Positions 54,001-61,739 of a stretch of DNA of 64,000 bases are shown in pieces. Each line of letters starts with the position of its first letter. The stretch's first letter is position 1. Both the position numbers and the translations under genes were made by a program. This stretch comes from Flavobacteriales bacterium (GTDB taxonomy: Bacteria; Bacteroidota; Bacteroidia; Flavobacteriales; Flavobacteriaceae), in assembly GCA_017303755.1 (NCBI GenBank), contig JAFLBS010000004.1:186001-250000 (forward strand). Direction: 5' to 3'. Below the pieces are notes generated by a model that had not been told where the DNA came from, did no database searches, and was given only the letters and a program-made list of their open reading frames with translations.

Positions 54001-57000
54001 TGCTTCGGGTTACTTAATTTTACAATCGCAATCAAATATTCCGCCATTGCATCCAGTAAACGGAATTACTTACAATTCGACCAACGTTAATACTTTGGGA
54101 GTGAATTATTTCTTTGTTCAAAACAGTCCAACTCCCAATTTCACCAATACTTCACTTTCGGGAAACACGCATTACTATTACTATATTTACGCATATACAA
54201 CAGGATCGGCATGTGCTGGACCAGTTTACAGTCCGCTAGCGCCATTAACCGGAGATACTATAACTTGTATTACAGTACCAACATCTGTGGTAGAAAATAA
54301 CATAACCGCTTCAACCTTTACACTCGATTGGTTTGCTCCAAGTGGTGGAAATGCATTGCCGATTACGTTTACCATTCAAGTTTCAACTGATGCTGGATTT
54401 ACAACAAATATTCCAGGTTCGCCTTTCACCGTAAACAACCCAATTACGGCTTTTACAGTAACTGGATTATCCATCAATACTGTTTATTATTATCAAATAA
54501 AAGCGAGTACAGCAGCTTGTTCGAGTGCGCAAGTTACGGGTTCTGTATTCACGGGTTATTGCTTGTCTAATTCAACCAATGCAACGCGTTACATTACGAA
54601 CTTCTCTACTACTGGCGGAATAACCAATATTTCAAACTTGGCTTCGGGTTATTCACCAACTGGTTTAGGCGATTTTAGCGCACTCGTAGTAACTCAAGAA
54701 TATTACGGAACCGTGAATTTTTCGGCTAATTTCTTTAACGGAACTTTTTCGTATGGTTTTAATATTTGGGTAGATTGGAACAACGATTTGGATTTTATAG
54801 ATGCGGGTGAAAAAGTATATGCTTCAGGTGCTTATGTAACATCGGCTTCGGGTAGTTTTATCATTCCAACTACTGCTTTGGTTGGCGCGCATAAAATGCG
54901 AATCAGAGCTGATATTTCTTCGCTTAATCCGAATCCGTGTGGCACAATAACGCTAGGTGAAACTGAAGATTACACACTAAAAGTAAACGCGCTTCCGTGT
55001 TCGCAAAACCCTACCAATGTGACCGCGACTTTCACTAGTCAGACTACTGCAACAGTTTCTTGGACTGCTTCTAATCCGATTCCAACTGATGGTTATCAAT
55101 ACTATTTTTCAACTTCTGCAGTTAATCCAACATACACTACACTTCCAACAGGAACGATTCCTTCGACCATCAACTCGATTAATTTTGCCACATTAATTCC
55201 GAATCTAACCTATTACTTTTGGATTCGTTCTAATTGTGATGTCGCAACCGGACAAGGAATTTGGATCGGACCCATCAGTTTCTCTCAATTAAATTGCGCT
55301 CCCGGAAACGGAACTGGAACATCAGCCTTGGGTTGTCCTTCAGTAATTGCTGGTGGTTTAAGTTTAAATGGTGTTGATCCGAGTCCGATTGGCGGTTGCA
55401 CAACAGCCACAAATTGTGTCGATTTAGAAGCCAATTACCTTCATCTTGGTCAAACCACAAGTTATACAGTACAATCGATTCCGTATGCGCCACCATACCA
55501 ATTTGGATGTTTGCAAAATCCAGTGAGTATAAATACAGACGATGTTTGGTCGCCCATAGTGAACTTACCCTTTAATTTCTGTTTTTATGGAAATAATTAC
55601 AACCAATGCTTAATCAGTTCCAATGGTGTAATTTCATTTGATATTGTCGGAAACGTGCCTAGCGGTTATTCGGCGTGGTCTTTTGCCAGTAACATTCCTA
55701 ATCCTAGTCTCTTTAAAAATTCGATTTTTGGAGTGTACCAAGACATTCATCCTGGAGTAGGCGGAACGATTGGTTGGGAATTAATCACTCTAAACACCGG
55801 TTGCAGAGCATTGGTCGCTTCATGGAAAAACGTTCCTATGTATGCTTGTACTTCGCAATTGTATTCGGGAATGATGGTCTTGTATGAAAACACGAATGTC
55901 ATCGAAATCTACATTCAACAAAAAACATTATGCAGCACTTGGAACGGAGGAAATGCCATTGTAGGTCTACAAAATGCTACAGGAACACAAGCTACAATTG
56001 TTCCGGGAAGAAATGGTTTGGATGCTGATTGGGCAGTGAATAATGAAGCGTGGCGGTTCGTTCCATCAGGTGCATCATTAACATCAATAAAATGGCACGA
56101 AGGTTCGGGAACATCTGGACCTATAATCGGAACTACCGATACTATCAATGTTTGTCCAACTACAACCACAACTTACACCGCAGAAGTAACCTATAATCTG
56201 TGCAACGGCACCGTTTTAACTGAAACGGACGAAACAATCGTAGTAGTAAATGGAAGCAAAACATGGAACGGTTCTGTGGATACCGATTGGAACAAACCCA
56301 ACAATTGGACACCTTCTATTCTACCCGATGCAACCGATTGTGTTGTGATTCCCGTAACACCAAATGATCCCATTATTTCAGGCGTAGGTTACAATGCTTT
56401 TGCCGGAACTTTAACCGTTCATAACAATGCTTCTTTGACTTTAACTTCGGATAATAATCTATCTGTAACCAACTTAATTACGGTTCAACCATCGGGTTAT
56501 TTTGCCATCGAAAATAACGGAAGTCTTATCCAAATTGATAATATTACTAATGTTGGAAACATCAATTACCAACGCACCGCATCCATAAAACGAAACGATT
56601 ATGTGTATTGGTCGGCGCCAGTTGGCAATTTTAACATCAATAACATTGCTTCACCCGTTGTTCCGGGACCTATTTTTAAATGGAATCCGACAATTGCCAA
56701 CACCAACAACGGTCAAGGAAATTGGGAAACGGCTTTAGGTAATACTATGCTGGCAGGAAAAGGATACATCATGCGCGGTCCGGACAGCTTCAGTTCGGTA
56801 GCCAATGCACCTTTCAACGCCAATTTTATCGGTGTTCCGAACAACGGAATCATCACCCAAACCATCGCTCGTGGAAATGACGAAAACCTCACTTTCCACG
56901 CAGGCTTGAACGGAACCGAAATCACCAATTTTAGTGACAATTTGAATTTGGTCGGAAACCCGTATCCATCTTCGATTAGAGCGAGTCAATTTCTATTGAA

Positions 57001-57991
57001 CAACAACACCAAAATTGAAGGAAACATTTACATCTGGACGCACCAAACGCTTCCATCGGCTGTTGCGAGTCCGTTTTACGGTTCTTTTGTTTACAATTAT
57101 ACCGCTTCTGATTATATTGTTTACAATTTTACTGGAACCAATTGTTGTCCTGCTGCGAGTTCGGATTTGTTCATTGGCGCCGGACAAGGTTTCTTTGTTG
57201 AAATGAAAGACGGACCAACAGCTACTGATTCCATTGAATTTACCAATAGTTTACGAAGCCCGACTTATGACAACGATTTCTTCTTCCGATCAGCAAACAA
57301 CACTCCAAATACTTTGGCTGATATTGAGCGACATCGTTATTGGCTTGATATTGTAGATACAAACGGTCAGTCGAACCGAACTTTAATTGGTTATGTACAA
57401 GGCGCAACCAACAACAAAGATTCGTTTTTTGATTGCAGAATGGGCGTAAGCAGTCAAATGAGTATTTTCTCTGAAATCGAGCAACAAAAACTGAGCATCC
57501 AAGGAAGAAGTTTGCCTTTCTCTCTTTTTGATGAAGTGCCTATTGGCGTAAACCTTCCGCAACCCGGAACGTACAACATCAGTTTAGCAGCTATTGACGG
57601 ACTTTTTACAACGCAAAACATTTATTTAAAAGATCAAAATCTCAATATTATTCACGATTTAAAATCGACGCCGTATTCGTTTTTCAGCACTCCACAAACC
57701 ATCAATGACCGCTTTAAAATTGTATACACTAATAGCATTTTAGGCACTATTGATCAAAGTTTTGACAACGAAGTTAAAGTCATCACCGACGAAAAAATCA
57801 CAATTGAATCCTCTTCTATTCCAATAAAAGAAATTCAGGTTTATAATGTATTAGGCAGTAGGGTCGCCGAATACCGTAACATCAACTTGAATACGTTCAC
57901 AATCAACAATCTAATTGCAACAAAATCGGGTTTATTTTTGAAGATTGTTCTTGATAACGATGGAACAGTCATGAAGAGAATGGTATATTAA
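51065..57991 (+). CDS. Giant T9SS-secreted multidomain surface protein
   Basis: The 2308-residue protein has a signal peptide ending in TIAQ. Residues 34-816 hold three tandem units of about 260 residues, each built from a CSGTADDDVWYSF-type beta-sandwich and a YTYTPTVTGNYSIQQ-type module. A partial fourth unit follows. FN3-like domains lie near 1072 and 1315, with a GEVED domain between (VDWNNDLDFIDAGEKVYASG near 1235-1308). The C-terminal third ends in a T9SS sorting tail (IQVYNVLGSRVAEY...MKRMVY, about 2250-2308), probably type C, preceded by the RYWLDIVDTNGQSNRTLIGY block. It is probably exported through T9SS and attached to the cell surface as an adhesin. Paired cysteines recur through the repeats. 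Confidence 0.88.
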   Translation: MNRTLQQQLLPQKLNLLLLFAALFFSGKTIAQGTTCATAIPITINGTCITTAVVNDGTQNAPNLNASCGAVSFRHERWYTFTVTGGPLNVTITADSVDRDLYLQLMSSTAACAGLSQIACADDDTAANSSQTEIIDITLANGIYYLKVCNVGGGSSMTIDELCITAALNPCSSTTALASCGTAQTATITSGIGMYDTQVCGISTLGNEKIYTYTPTVTGNYSIQQNSSFSTISYQFKPVSNGCNGNNWICVGNLNGSTTSNSFILTAGVAYYIMLDTEITTGESVNFSLNCSTPVLFNDECSNATNLSVNSSTNCVVTATGTTVGATESYPGCSGTADDDVWYSFTALSTNHIVTVTPNTLSDAVFEVFDGTCDGGLFSILCQDNTVGSGIETSFISGLIVGNTYLVRVHSSASFSGQGSFTICVSSPPNPCLNPIEIDACDTTINLVVPSGYGSYTNYACGDETNGIEQIYVFTPQDNGDYYIQQNSAFGSVNYQIKLKADGCNDLGWNCISSLTGNSVSSYMDLTQGEEYYILVDPQDTTGGTINFTLSCKVNAPANDECVTAINIPVNPTTVCTTSVTGTTIGADESMFACSGTADDDVWYTFTATSDTHAISVTPTTLVDAVFEVFDGTCLTLNSLGCFDNTYEQSIESGTITGLIIGNVYFVRVYSSGSDIGFGGFTICITTPPNPCDFVSPIICGTTTNTTLPSGLGNYTYSACGTIADGVEQIYSFTPTTTASYTIEQLSSFGLINYQIKEASLGCDSTNWNCIYSLSNAQTSPYFELTAGTEYYIVLDPATSTGGAISFSVTCGVIPPANDEACNAIPLTVNSSCIYDTYSNTNASNSLELTTPNCGNYVDDDIWFSVEVPPTGIVNIDTQIGNVTNSGIAVYSGTCSILTQIACDDDSSANGLMSALTISNRTPGEILYIRVWENGGGNSGDFGICITTPPFCSVPTSQATNFVLSSSTSNTVSASFTGSASGYLILQSQSNIPPLHPVNGITYNSTNVNTLGVNYFFVQNSPTPNFTNTSLSGNTHYYYYIYAYTTGSACAGPVYSPLAPLTGDTITCITVPTSVVENNITASTFTLDWFAPSGGNALPITFTIQVSTDAGFTTNIPGSPFTVNNPITAFTVTGLSINTVYYYQIKASTAACSSAQVTGSVFTGYCLSNSTNATRYITNFSTTGGITNISNLASGYSPTGLGDFSALVVTQEYYGTVNFSANFFNGTFSYGFNIWVDWNNDLDFIDAGEKVYASGAYVTSASGSFIIPTTALVGAHKMRIRADISSLNPNPCGTITLGETEDYTLKVNALPCSQNPTNVTATFTSQTTATVSWTASNPIPTDGYQYYFSTSAVNPTYTTLPTGTIPSTINSINFATLIPNLTYYFWIRSNCDVATGQGIWIGPISFSQLNCAPGNGTGTSALGCPSVIAGGLSLNGVDPSPIGGCTTATNCVDLEANYLHLGQTTSYTVQSIPYAPPYQFGCLQNPVSINTDDVWSPIVNLPFNFCFYGNNYNQCLISSNGVISFDIVGNVPSGYSAWSFASNIPNPSLFKNSIFGVYQDIHPGVGGTIGWELITLNTGCRALVASWKNVPMYACTSQLYSGMMVLYENTNVIEIYIQQKTLCSTWNGGNAIVGLQNATGTQATIVPGRNGLDADWAVNNEAWRFVPSGASLTSIKWHEGSGTSGPIIGTTDTINVCPTTTTTYTAEVTYNLCNGTVLTETDETIVVVNGSKTWNGSVDTDWNKPNNWTPSILPDATDCVVIPVTPNDPIISGVGYNAFAGTLTVHNNASLTLTSDNNLSVTNLITVQPSGYFAIENNGSLIQIDNITNVGNINYQRTASIKRNDYVYWSAPVGNFNINNIASPVVPGPIFKWNPTIANTNNGQGNWETALGNTMLAGKGYIMRGPDSFSSVANAPFNANFIGVPNNGIITQTIARGNDENLTFHAGLNGTEITNFSDNLNLVGNPYPSSIRASQFLLNNNTKIEGNIYIWTHQTLPSAVASPFYGSFVYNYTASDYIVYNFTGTNCCPAASSDLFIGAGQGFFVEMKDGPTATDSIEFTNSLRSPTYDNDFFFRSANNTPNTLADIERHRYWLDIVDTNGQSNRTLIGYVQGATNNKDSFFDCRMGVSSQMSIFSEIEQQKLSIQGRSLPFSLFDEVPIGVNLPQPGTYNISLAAIDGLFTTQNIYLKDQNLNIIHDLKSTPYSFFSTPQTINDRFKIVYTNSILGTIDQSFDNEVKVITDEKITIESSSIPIKEIQVYNVLGSRVAEYRNINLNTFTINNLIATKSGLFLKIVLDNDGTVMKRMVY

Positions 57992-58010
57992 TTACTTGTT
58001 TTTTGTGTTC

Positions 58011-58050
58011 GAAATCACCTGCGTATTTTTATGTGGGTGATTTCTTTTTT
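58011..58050 (+). terminator. Terminator after the adhesin gene
   Basis: The arms gaaatcacc (58011-58019) and ggtgatttc (58036-58044) are followed by a T run. Confidence 0.88.
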
Positions 58051-58109
58051 TGTTGTTATTGGGAAATGTATATAATTTCTCAACTACAAAAAAATTAGAC
58101 GAGTTATTA

Positions 58110-58682
58110 TTACAAATTAAGTTTTTCTAAGGTTTGTTCCAATGCTAAAATTGCATTTGTAAAATCAATGGGGGCAACTTCTTCAAAAAAGTCAATTTCT
58201 GTCGTATGTGGAAGAAAATCTGAGATAACTCTGATAATAAAATCGTGTTGTTTTTTCAAATACATAAAAGTATAATCTTCCATATTTATTACCGTGCCTG
58301 AACTTAGATTCGTTGTGGTAACAAATTTATCTGAAGTAAGCGAATTCAATGCTGGTAATTCAGATTTTGGCTGTATAACAATTGGTTTTCCATTTTCAAA
58401 CAAACCTCCTTCATATCCGTATAAAGAAGCATTTATGATTTCTACTGGCATTCCAAATCTTAAATTTTCTGGTAAAGAATTTTCTAAACCAACGATAGCT
58501 GCAAATCCCATCAACACACAAATATCATGTGAAGGCAGATTAATCATAGCTTTGGCTGTACTTTCTCTACCTATTCCTGATACTATAACTTCGTAGGTAT
58601 GCATTGAATTGGATAACTTTGAAATTGATGCCATAACCTTAGTCTGCTCAATTTCCATCGGAGTAAGAATGATTATTTTCAA
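58110..58682 (-). CDS. Nucleoside phosphorylase-like (MTA/SAH nucleosidase fold) protein
   Basis: The 190-residue protein fits the PNP_UDP_1 superfamily. It has VSGIGRESTAKAMINL, VLMGFAAIVG, and the ribose-binding segment NMEDYTFMYLKKQHDFIIRVISD, where MEGAA is usual. It is shorter than typical MTA/SAH nucleosidases and the M-E-D-Y change leaves its activity in doubt. It may act in nucleoside or futalosine-type metabolism. It is a single gene on the minus strand. Confidence 0.75.
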   Translation of the reverse strand: MKIIILTPMEIEQTKVMASISKLSNSMHTYEVIVSGIGRESTAKAMINLPSHDICVLMGFAAIVGLENSLPENLRFGMPVEIINASLYGYEGGLFENGKPIVIQPKSELPALNSLTSDKFVTTTNLSSGTVINMEDYTFMYLKKQHDFIIRVISDFLPHTTEIDFFEEVAPIDFTNAILALEQTLEKLNL

Positions 58683-58768
58683 GTTTTTTTTGCTAATTTA
58701 AATTATTTTAATTGATCTATAAATGAATTAATTGAAAATCCCACTACTTCTTTGATGATTCCTTTTTA

Positions 58769-58776
58769 TATCTTTG
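58769..58776 (+). promoter_or_regulatory. Candidate -7 box (TATCTTTG) just before a methyltransferase gene
   Basis: A TAnnTTTG match ends 4 nt before the ATG at 58781, the same spacing as at rlmD. This suggests a leaderless message. Confidence 0.4.
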
Positions 58777-58780
58777 ACTA

Positions 58781-59422
58781 ATGAAACGCAACACTCAAAC
58801 ACTCCTCAATTGGAATCAACTCGCGCAAGCCTACCACGATAAATTCATGGAAATGAATTTGTACAACACTACTTACGATCGGTTTTGTGCGGTGATTGAA
58901 AAAGACGATGCGCACATTTTAGAATTGGGTTGTGGTCCGGGAAATATTACTAACTACATTCTCGAGCAAAAACCCTACTACTCTATTCTGGCTACTGATA
59001 CGGCGCCAAGTATGATTGAATTGGGAAAGATTAATGTTCCCAAAGCGCAATTTCAGTTGTTGGATGTGCGTGATATGTTGGAATTGAATACCACTTTTGA
59101 TGCCATTTTAGGCGGATTTGTGGTTCCGTATTTGGATTCCAAAGAAACCGAACAATTCATTGCTGATAGTTTTCAAATGCTCAATGAAAACGGAATTTTG
59201 TATTTCAGTTGCATCGAAAAAGAAAAACAGTATTCTGAAACCCAAACCAGTAGTGATGGTAAAGTTACAATGGAAGTGAATTACCACGAAGCTGCTCATT
59301 TATTAAAATCATTAGAAAAAAATCAATTTCACTTGCTTTTGATTTTCCGAATTGATTATCCAAAACCCAATGGAACGAGCGATATTCATTTGGTTATAAT
59401 TGCTCAAAAAAAATCACAATGA
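58781..59422 (+). CDS. Class I SAM-dependent methyltransferase
   Basis: The 213-residue protein has the SAM-binding motif ILELGCGPGNITNYIL (about residues 46-61) and the acidic motif ILATDTAPSMIE. The substrate is not known. Its stop overlaps the ATG of the 2'-5' RNA ligase-like gene (ATGA), and an aminotransferase gene follows 7 nt after that, so the three are one operon. Confidence 0.85.
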   Translation: MKRNTQTLLNWNQLAQAYHDKFMEMNLYNTTYDRFCAVIEKDDAHILELGCGPGNITNYILEQKPYYSILATDTAPSMIELGKINVPKAQFQLLDVRDMLELNTTFDAILGGFVVPYLDSKETEQFIADSFQMLNENGILYFSCIEKEKQYSETQTSSDGKVTMEVNYHEAAHLLKSLEKNQFHLLLIFRIDYPKPNGTSDIHLVIIAQKKSQ

Positions 59423-59910
59423 GAAGCCGTCGACGCCAATTGACTTTATTTATTAGCGATAAATCAGAGATTGAAAAGGTTCGAATACAATTTAATCCTG
59501 AACAATATAAACTGATTGACGCACACGTTACTTTATGTCGTGAGGATGAAATTGAAAATTGGGATGCTATTCTCAACAACATCAAATCCATTCATCTAAA
59601 TCAAGCGATTGCCATAAGCTTTACTTCACCCATTACTTTTGATAATGGAAAAGGTGTTTTACTTCCAACTGATGATAGTTTTGAGTACAATAATCTCAGA
59701 AAATTAGTTTTAGGAGTTGACGCTCCGAGAAATCATCAAGCGCATATAACGTTAATGCATCCGAGAAATTCAATGTGCACTCCCGAAATTTTTAAGCAAA
59801 TTCAACAATATCAATTTCCAGAACAATTATTTTTTGATTCAATCCATTTAATCGAACAAGAAAATGAAGGAAAATGGCAGGTTTTAGCTAAATTTGAATT
59901 GTTAAATTGA
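59419..59910 (+). CDS. 2'-5' RNA ligase-like (2H phosphoesterase) protein
   Basis: The 163-residue protein carries the two HxT motifs of the 2H superfamily, DAHVTLC and QAHITLM, spaced about 85 residues apart. Such enzymes act on RNA ends or cyclic phosphodiesters. The N-terminus RSRRRQLTLFISD is basic. It is translationally coupled to the upstream methyltransferase gene (4-nt overlap). The substrate is unknown. Confidence 0.82.
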   Translation: MRSRRRQLTLFISDKSEIEKVRIQFNPEQYKLIDAHVTLCREDEIENWDAILNNIKSIHLNQAIAISFTSPITFDNGKGVLLPTDDSFEYNNLRKLVLGVDAPRNHQAHITLMHPRNSMCTPEIFKQIQQYQFPEQLFFDSIHLIEQENEGKWQVLAKFELLN

Positions 59911-59917
59911 GTTTATA

Positions 59918-61045
59918 ATGTCCAAACTTCCGCAAATCTCAACCAGCATTTTTACTATTATGTCGCAAATGGCAAACGAGTATGGTGCCATTAATTTGTC
60001 ACAAGGTTTTCCGAATTTTCCTGTTGATGAACGATTGAAAAACTTAGTTTCAAAATGGGCAAAAGAAGAAGTACATCAATATTTACCTATGGCTGGTTTT
60101 CCGCCTTTATTGGAGAAAATTGCCTATTTAACTCAAAGTTCTTATGGTAGAAAAGTAAATCCTTCAACCGAAATTTTGATTACGGCAGGTGCAACTGAAG
60201 GTATTTTTGCGACGATTCAAGCCTTGGTTCATCCGAAAGAGGAAGTCATTATTTTGGATCCGAGTTACGATTGTTATGAAACACCTATTTTGTTGTGTAA
60301 TGCTGTTCCGAAACGCATCCCGTTGAACCATGATTTTACACCCAATTGGGAATTAATTGGTTCAACGATGAACTCCAACACTCGGATGATCATTATTAAT
60401 AATCCGCACAATCCTACGGGAAGAATTTGGACGGAAAATGATTTTCTTCAACTGGAAAAGTTACTCGACATACATCCAAATGTAATTGTCCTTTCTGATG
60501 AAGTTTACGAATACATTACTTTTGAAAACAAGCATATTTCAGTGCATCATCGCGATAAATTACGAGAAAAAAGCGTAAGTATTTCGTCGTTTGGAAAATC
60601 ATTTCACATTACTGGCTGGAAAATTGGCTACGTCATTGCTCCCGAACATTTGATGAACGAAATCAAAAAAGTACATCAATTTTTGGTATTTTCTGTCAAT
60701 AGCATTGCCCAATACGCCATCAATGATTATATGGATATGGTACAAGTTGCTGATTTGGGAAGTTTTTATCAAACTAAAAAAGATTTTTTCAGGAACTTAA
60801 TGACTGAAACTCCGTTTGAGTTATTGCCTTGTGAAGGCTCGTATTTTCAAATTGCTTCGTATAGAAGTTTTTCAGATGAAAACGACATTGATTTTACCAA
60901 ACGATTGGTCAAAGAATTTGGAGTTGCTGCCATTCCGCTTTCTCCTTTTTATGCCGATGCCAAGCAAACACAATGCATACGATTTTGTTTTGCCAAAAAA
61001 GAAGAAACTTTAAAAAAAGCGGTAGAACGACTTCAGAAATTATAA
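59918..61045 (+). CDS. Class I aminotransferase, methionine/kynurenine type
   Basis: The 375-residue PLP enzyme has INLSQGFPNFPVDERL, INNPHNPTGRIW, DEVYEYITFE and the PLP lysine in SSFGKSFHITGWKIGY. This pattern fits the methionine aminotransferase/kynurenine-oxoglutarate transaminase group (YbdL-like). It likely acts in methionine salvage or aromatic amino-acid turnover. It is the last gene of the three-gene unit. The tRNA-Pro gene starts 28 nt downstream with its own promoter. Confidence 0.9.
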   Translation: MSKLPQISTSIFTIMSQMANEYGAINLSQGFPNFPVDERLKNLVSKWAKEEVHQYLPMAGFPPLLEKIAYLTQSSYGRKVNPSTEILITAGATEGIFATIQALVHPKEEVIILDPSYDCYETPILLCNAVPKRIPLNHDFTPNWELIGSTMNSNTRMIIINNPHNPTGRIWTENDFLQLEKLLDIHPNVIVLSDEVYEYITFENKHISVHHRDKLREKSVSISSFGKSFHITGWKIGYVIAPEHLMNEIKKVHQFLVFSVNSIAQYAINDYMDMVQVADLGSFYQTKKDFFRNLMTETPFELLPCEGSYFQIASYRSFSDENDIDFTKRLVKEFGVAAIPLSPFYADAKQTQCIRFCFAKKEETLKKAVERLQKL

Positions 61046-61054
61046 ATTCCTTTT

Positions 61055-61062
61055 TATATTTG
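61055..61062 (+). promoter_or_regulatory. Candidate -7 box (TATATTTG) of tRNA-Pro
   Basis: A TAnnTTTG match lies 11 nt before the mature tRNA 5' end, a very plausible promoter position for a tRNA gene. Confidence 0.6.
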
Positions 61063-61073
61063 CGCACTAATTT

Positions 61074-61150
61074 CGGGATGTAGCGCAGCCTGGTAGCGTA
61101 CTAGCATGGGGTGCTAGGGGTCGCTGGTTCGAATCCAGTCATCCCGACCA
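61074..61150 (+). tRNA. tRNA-Pro (anticodon GGG)
   Basis: A full cloverleaf is visible. The acceptor stem pairs CGGGATG (61074-61080) with CATCCCG (61140-61146). The D arm reads GCGCAGCCTGGTAGCGT. The anticodon stem ctagc/gctag has loop ATGGGGT (anticodon 61108-61110). The T arm includes GGTTCGAATCC, and the CCA is encoded (61148-61150). It decodes CCC and CCT codons. Confidence 0.95.
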
Positions 61151-61253
61151 ACAAAAATTCAAAGATTATCTACAAAAAATCCATCAAGCTCGCTTGAATG
61201 GATTTTTTGTAGATAATCTTCAGTTTTGAAAAAACTGTAAAGAATTTTTGTTG
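61149..61253 (+). repeat. Three-way stem structure directly after tRNA-Pro
   Basis: The outer stem caacaaaaattc/gaatttttgttg (61149-61160, 61242-61253) encloses two hairpins. One has 28-29 bp with a 2-nt loop and one bulged base (61162-61220). The other has 7-bp arms (61221-61237). The long hairpin probably terminates tRNA transcription, but the outer stem goes beyond what a terminator needs. Confidence 0.85.
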
Positions 61254-61261
61254 AGCAACTT

Positions 61262-61480
61262 ATCCCAACTCTGGATCACCGCTAGGTAATCCATCAATTT
61301 GAATGGATTTTTTGATTTAAAAAGACTTCATTTTTTGCAAAAAAATGGAACAATTGATTCTAACGACACCCTAAAAAGAATCACCGAAAGGTAATCCAAT
61401 TCGCTTGAATGAAAAAAAAATGTTGAATATTCAACTTGGAATTTTGAATGTTGAAGTAATTCCAAAAATATCCTTAGAAT
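61262..61480. repeat. Degenerate copies of the tRNA-proximal hairpin
   Basis: Two further units start atcaccg-N2-aggtaatcca (about 61276 and 61381). The first folds as taatccat/aatggatt with a T run. They resemble the aatccat-N-ttgaatgg part of the long hairpin. No gene was found in 61151-61739. Confidence 0.6.
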
Positions 61481-61491
61481 TACAATTGCCA

Positions 61492-61634
61492 TAGCCCAGA
61501 TCGAAGTGAAACGCTTTTTGCCAAAGCGATTGAGTTGTACTGGTTGCGATAAAGCGACCAACGGAAGCTCTTAGCGCAACTTAGTACAACCAATTGGTTT
61601 AAAAAAACGTGTAACGTAGGGCTGGATGAGCTTC
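61492..61634 (+). repeat. CCCCGAT/AAAGCGGGA-type interspersed element, copy G
   Basis: It runs from TAGCCCAGATCGAAGTGAAA to GTAGGGCTGGATGAGCTTC. Nested stems gttgtact/agtacaac (61534-61541, 61583-61590) and gttgcg/cgcaac (61543-61548, 61575-61580) lead to an apical loop GACCAACGGA shared with copy D. Confidence 0.8.
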
Positions 61635-61658
61635 TAAAAATCATTCATAATACAGTAT

Positions 61659-61675
61659 GTTTACTTCTTGTCAAC
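61659..61675 (+). promoter_or_regulatory. Dyad GTTTAC-N5-GTCAAC, putative operator 1
   Basis: It matches the inverted half-sites GTTnAC and GTnAAC, 31 bp upstream of the -7 box of the TPR-LuxR gene. The same dyad occurs at 63372-63388. Confidence 0.65.
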
Positions 61676-61706
61676 CCATTATTTTAGAAACTATCGATAA
61701 AAAATC

Positions 61707-61714
61707 TACATTTG
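61707..61714 (+). promoter_or_regulatory. -7 box (TACATTTG) of the TPR-LuxR gene
   Basis: It matches TAnnTTTG, 25 nt before the ATG. No -33 TTG lies at normal spacing, consistent with an activated promoter. Confidence 0.6.
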
Positions 61715-61739
61715 TTTTTCAAACGCTGCAAACCGATTT

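Noticed and set aside
61074-61739. An integrated mobile element at tRNA-Pro
   Set aside because: No integrase gene or duplicated tRNA 3' end is present in this window. Only structured repeats follow the tRNA, so an element is at most a past event.
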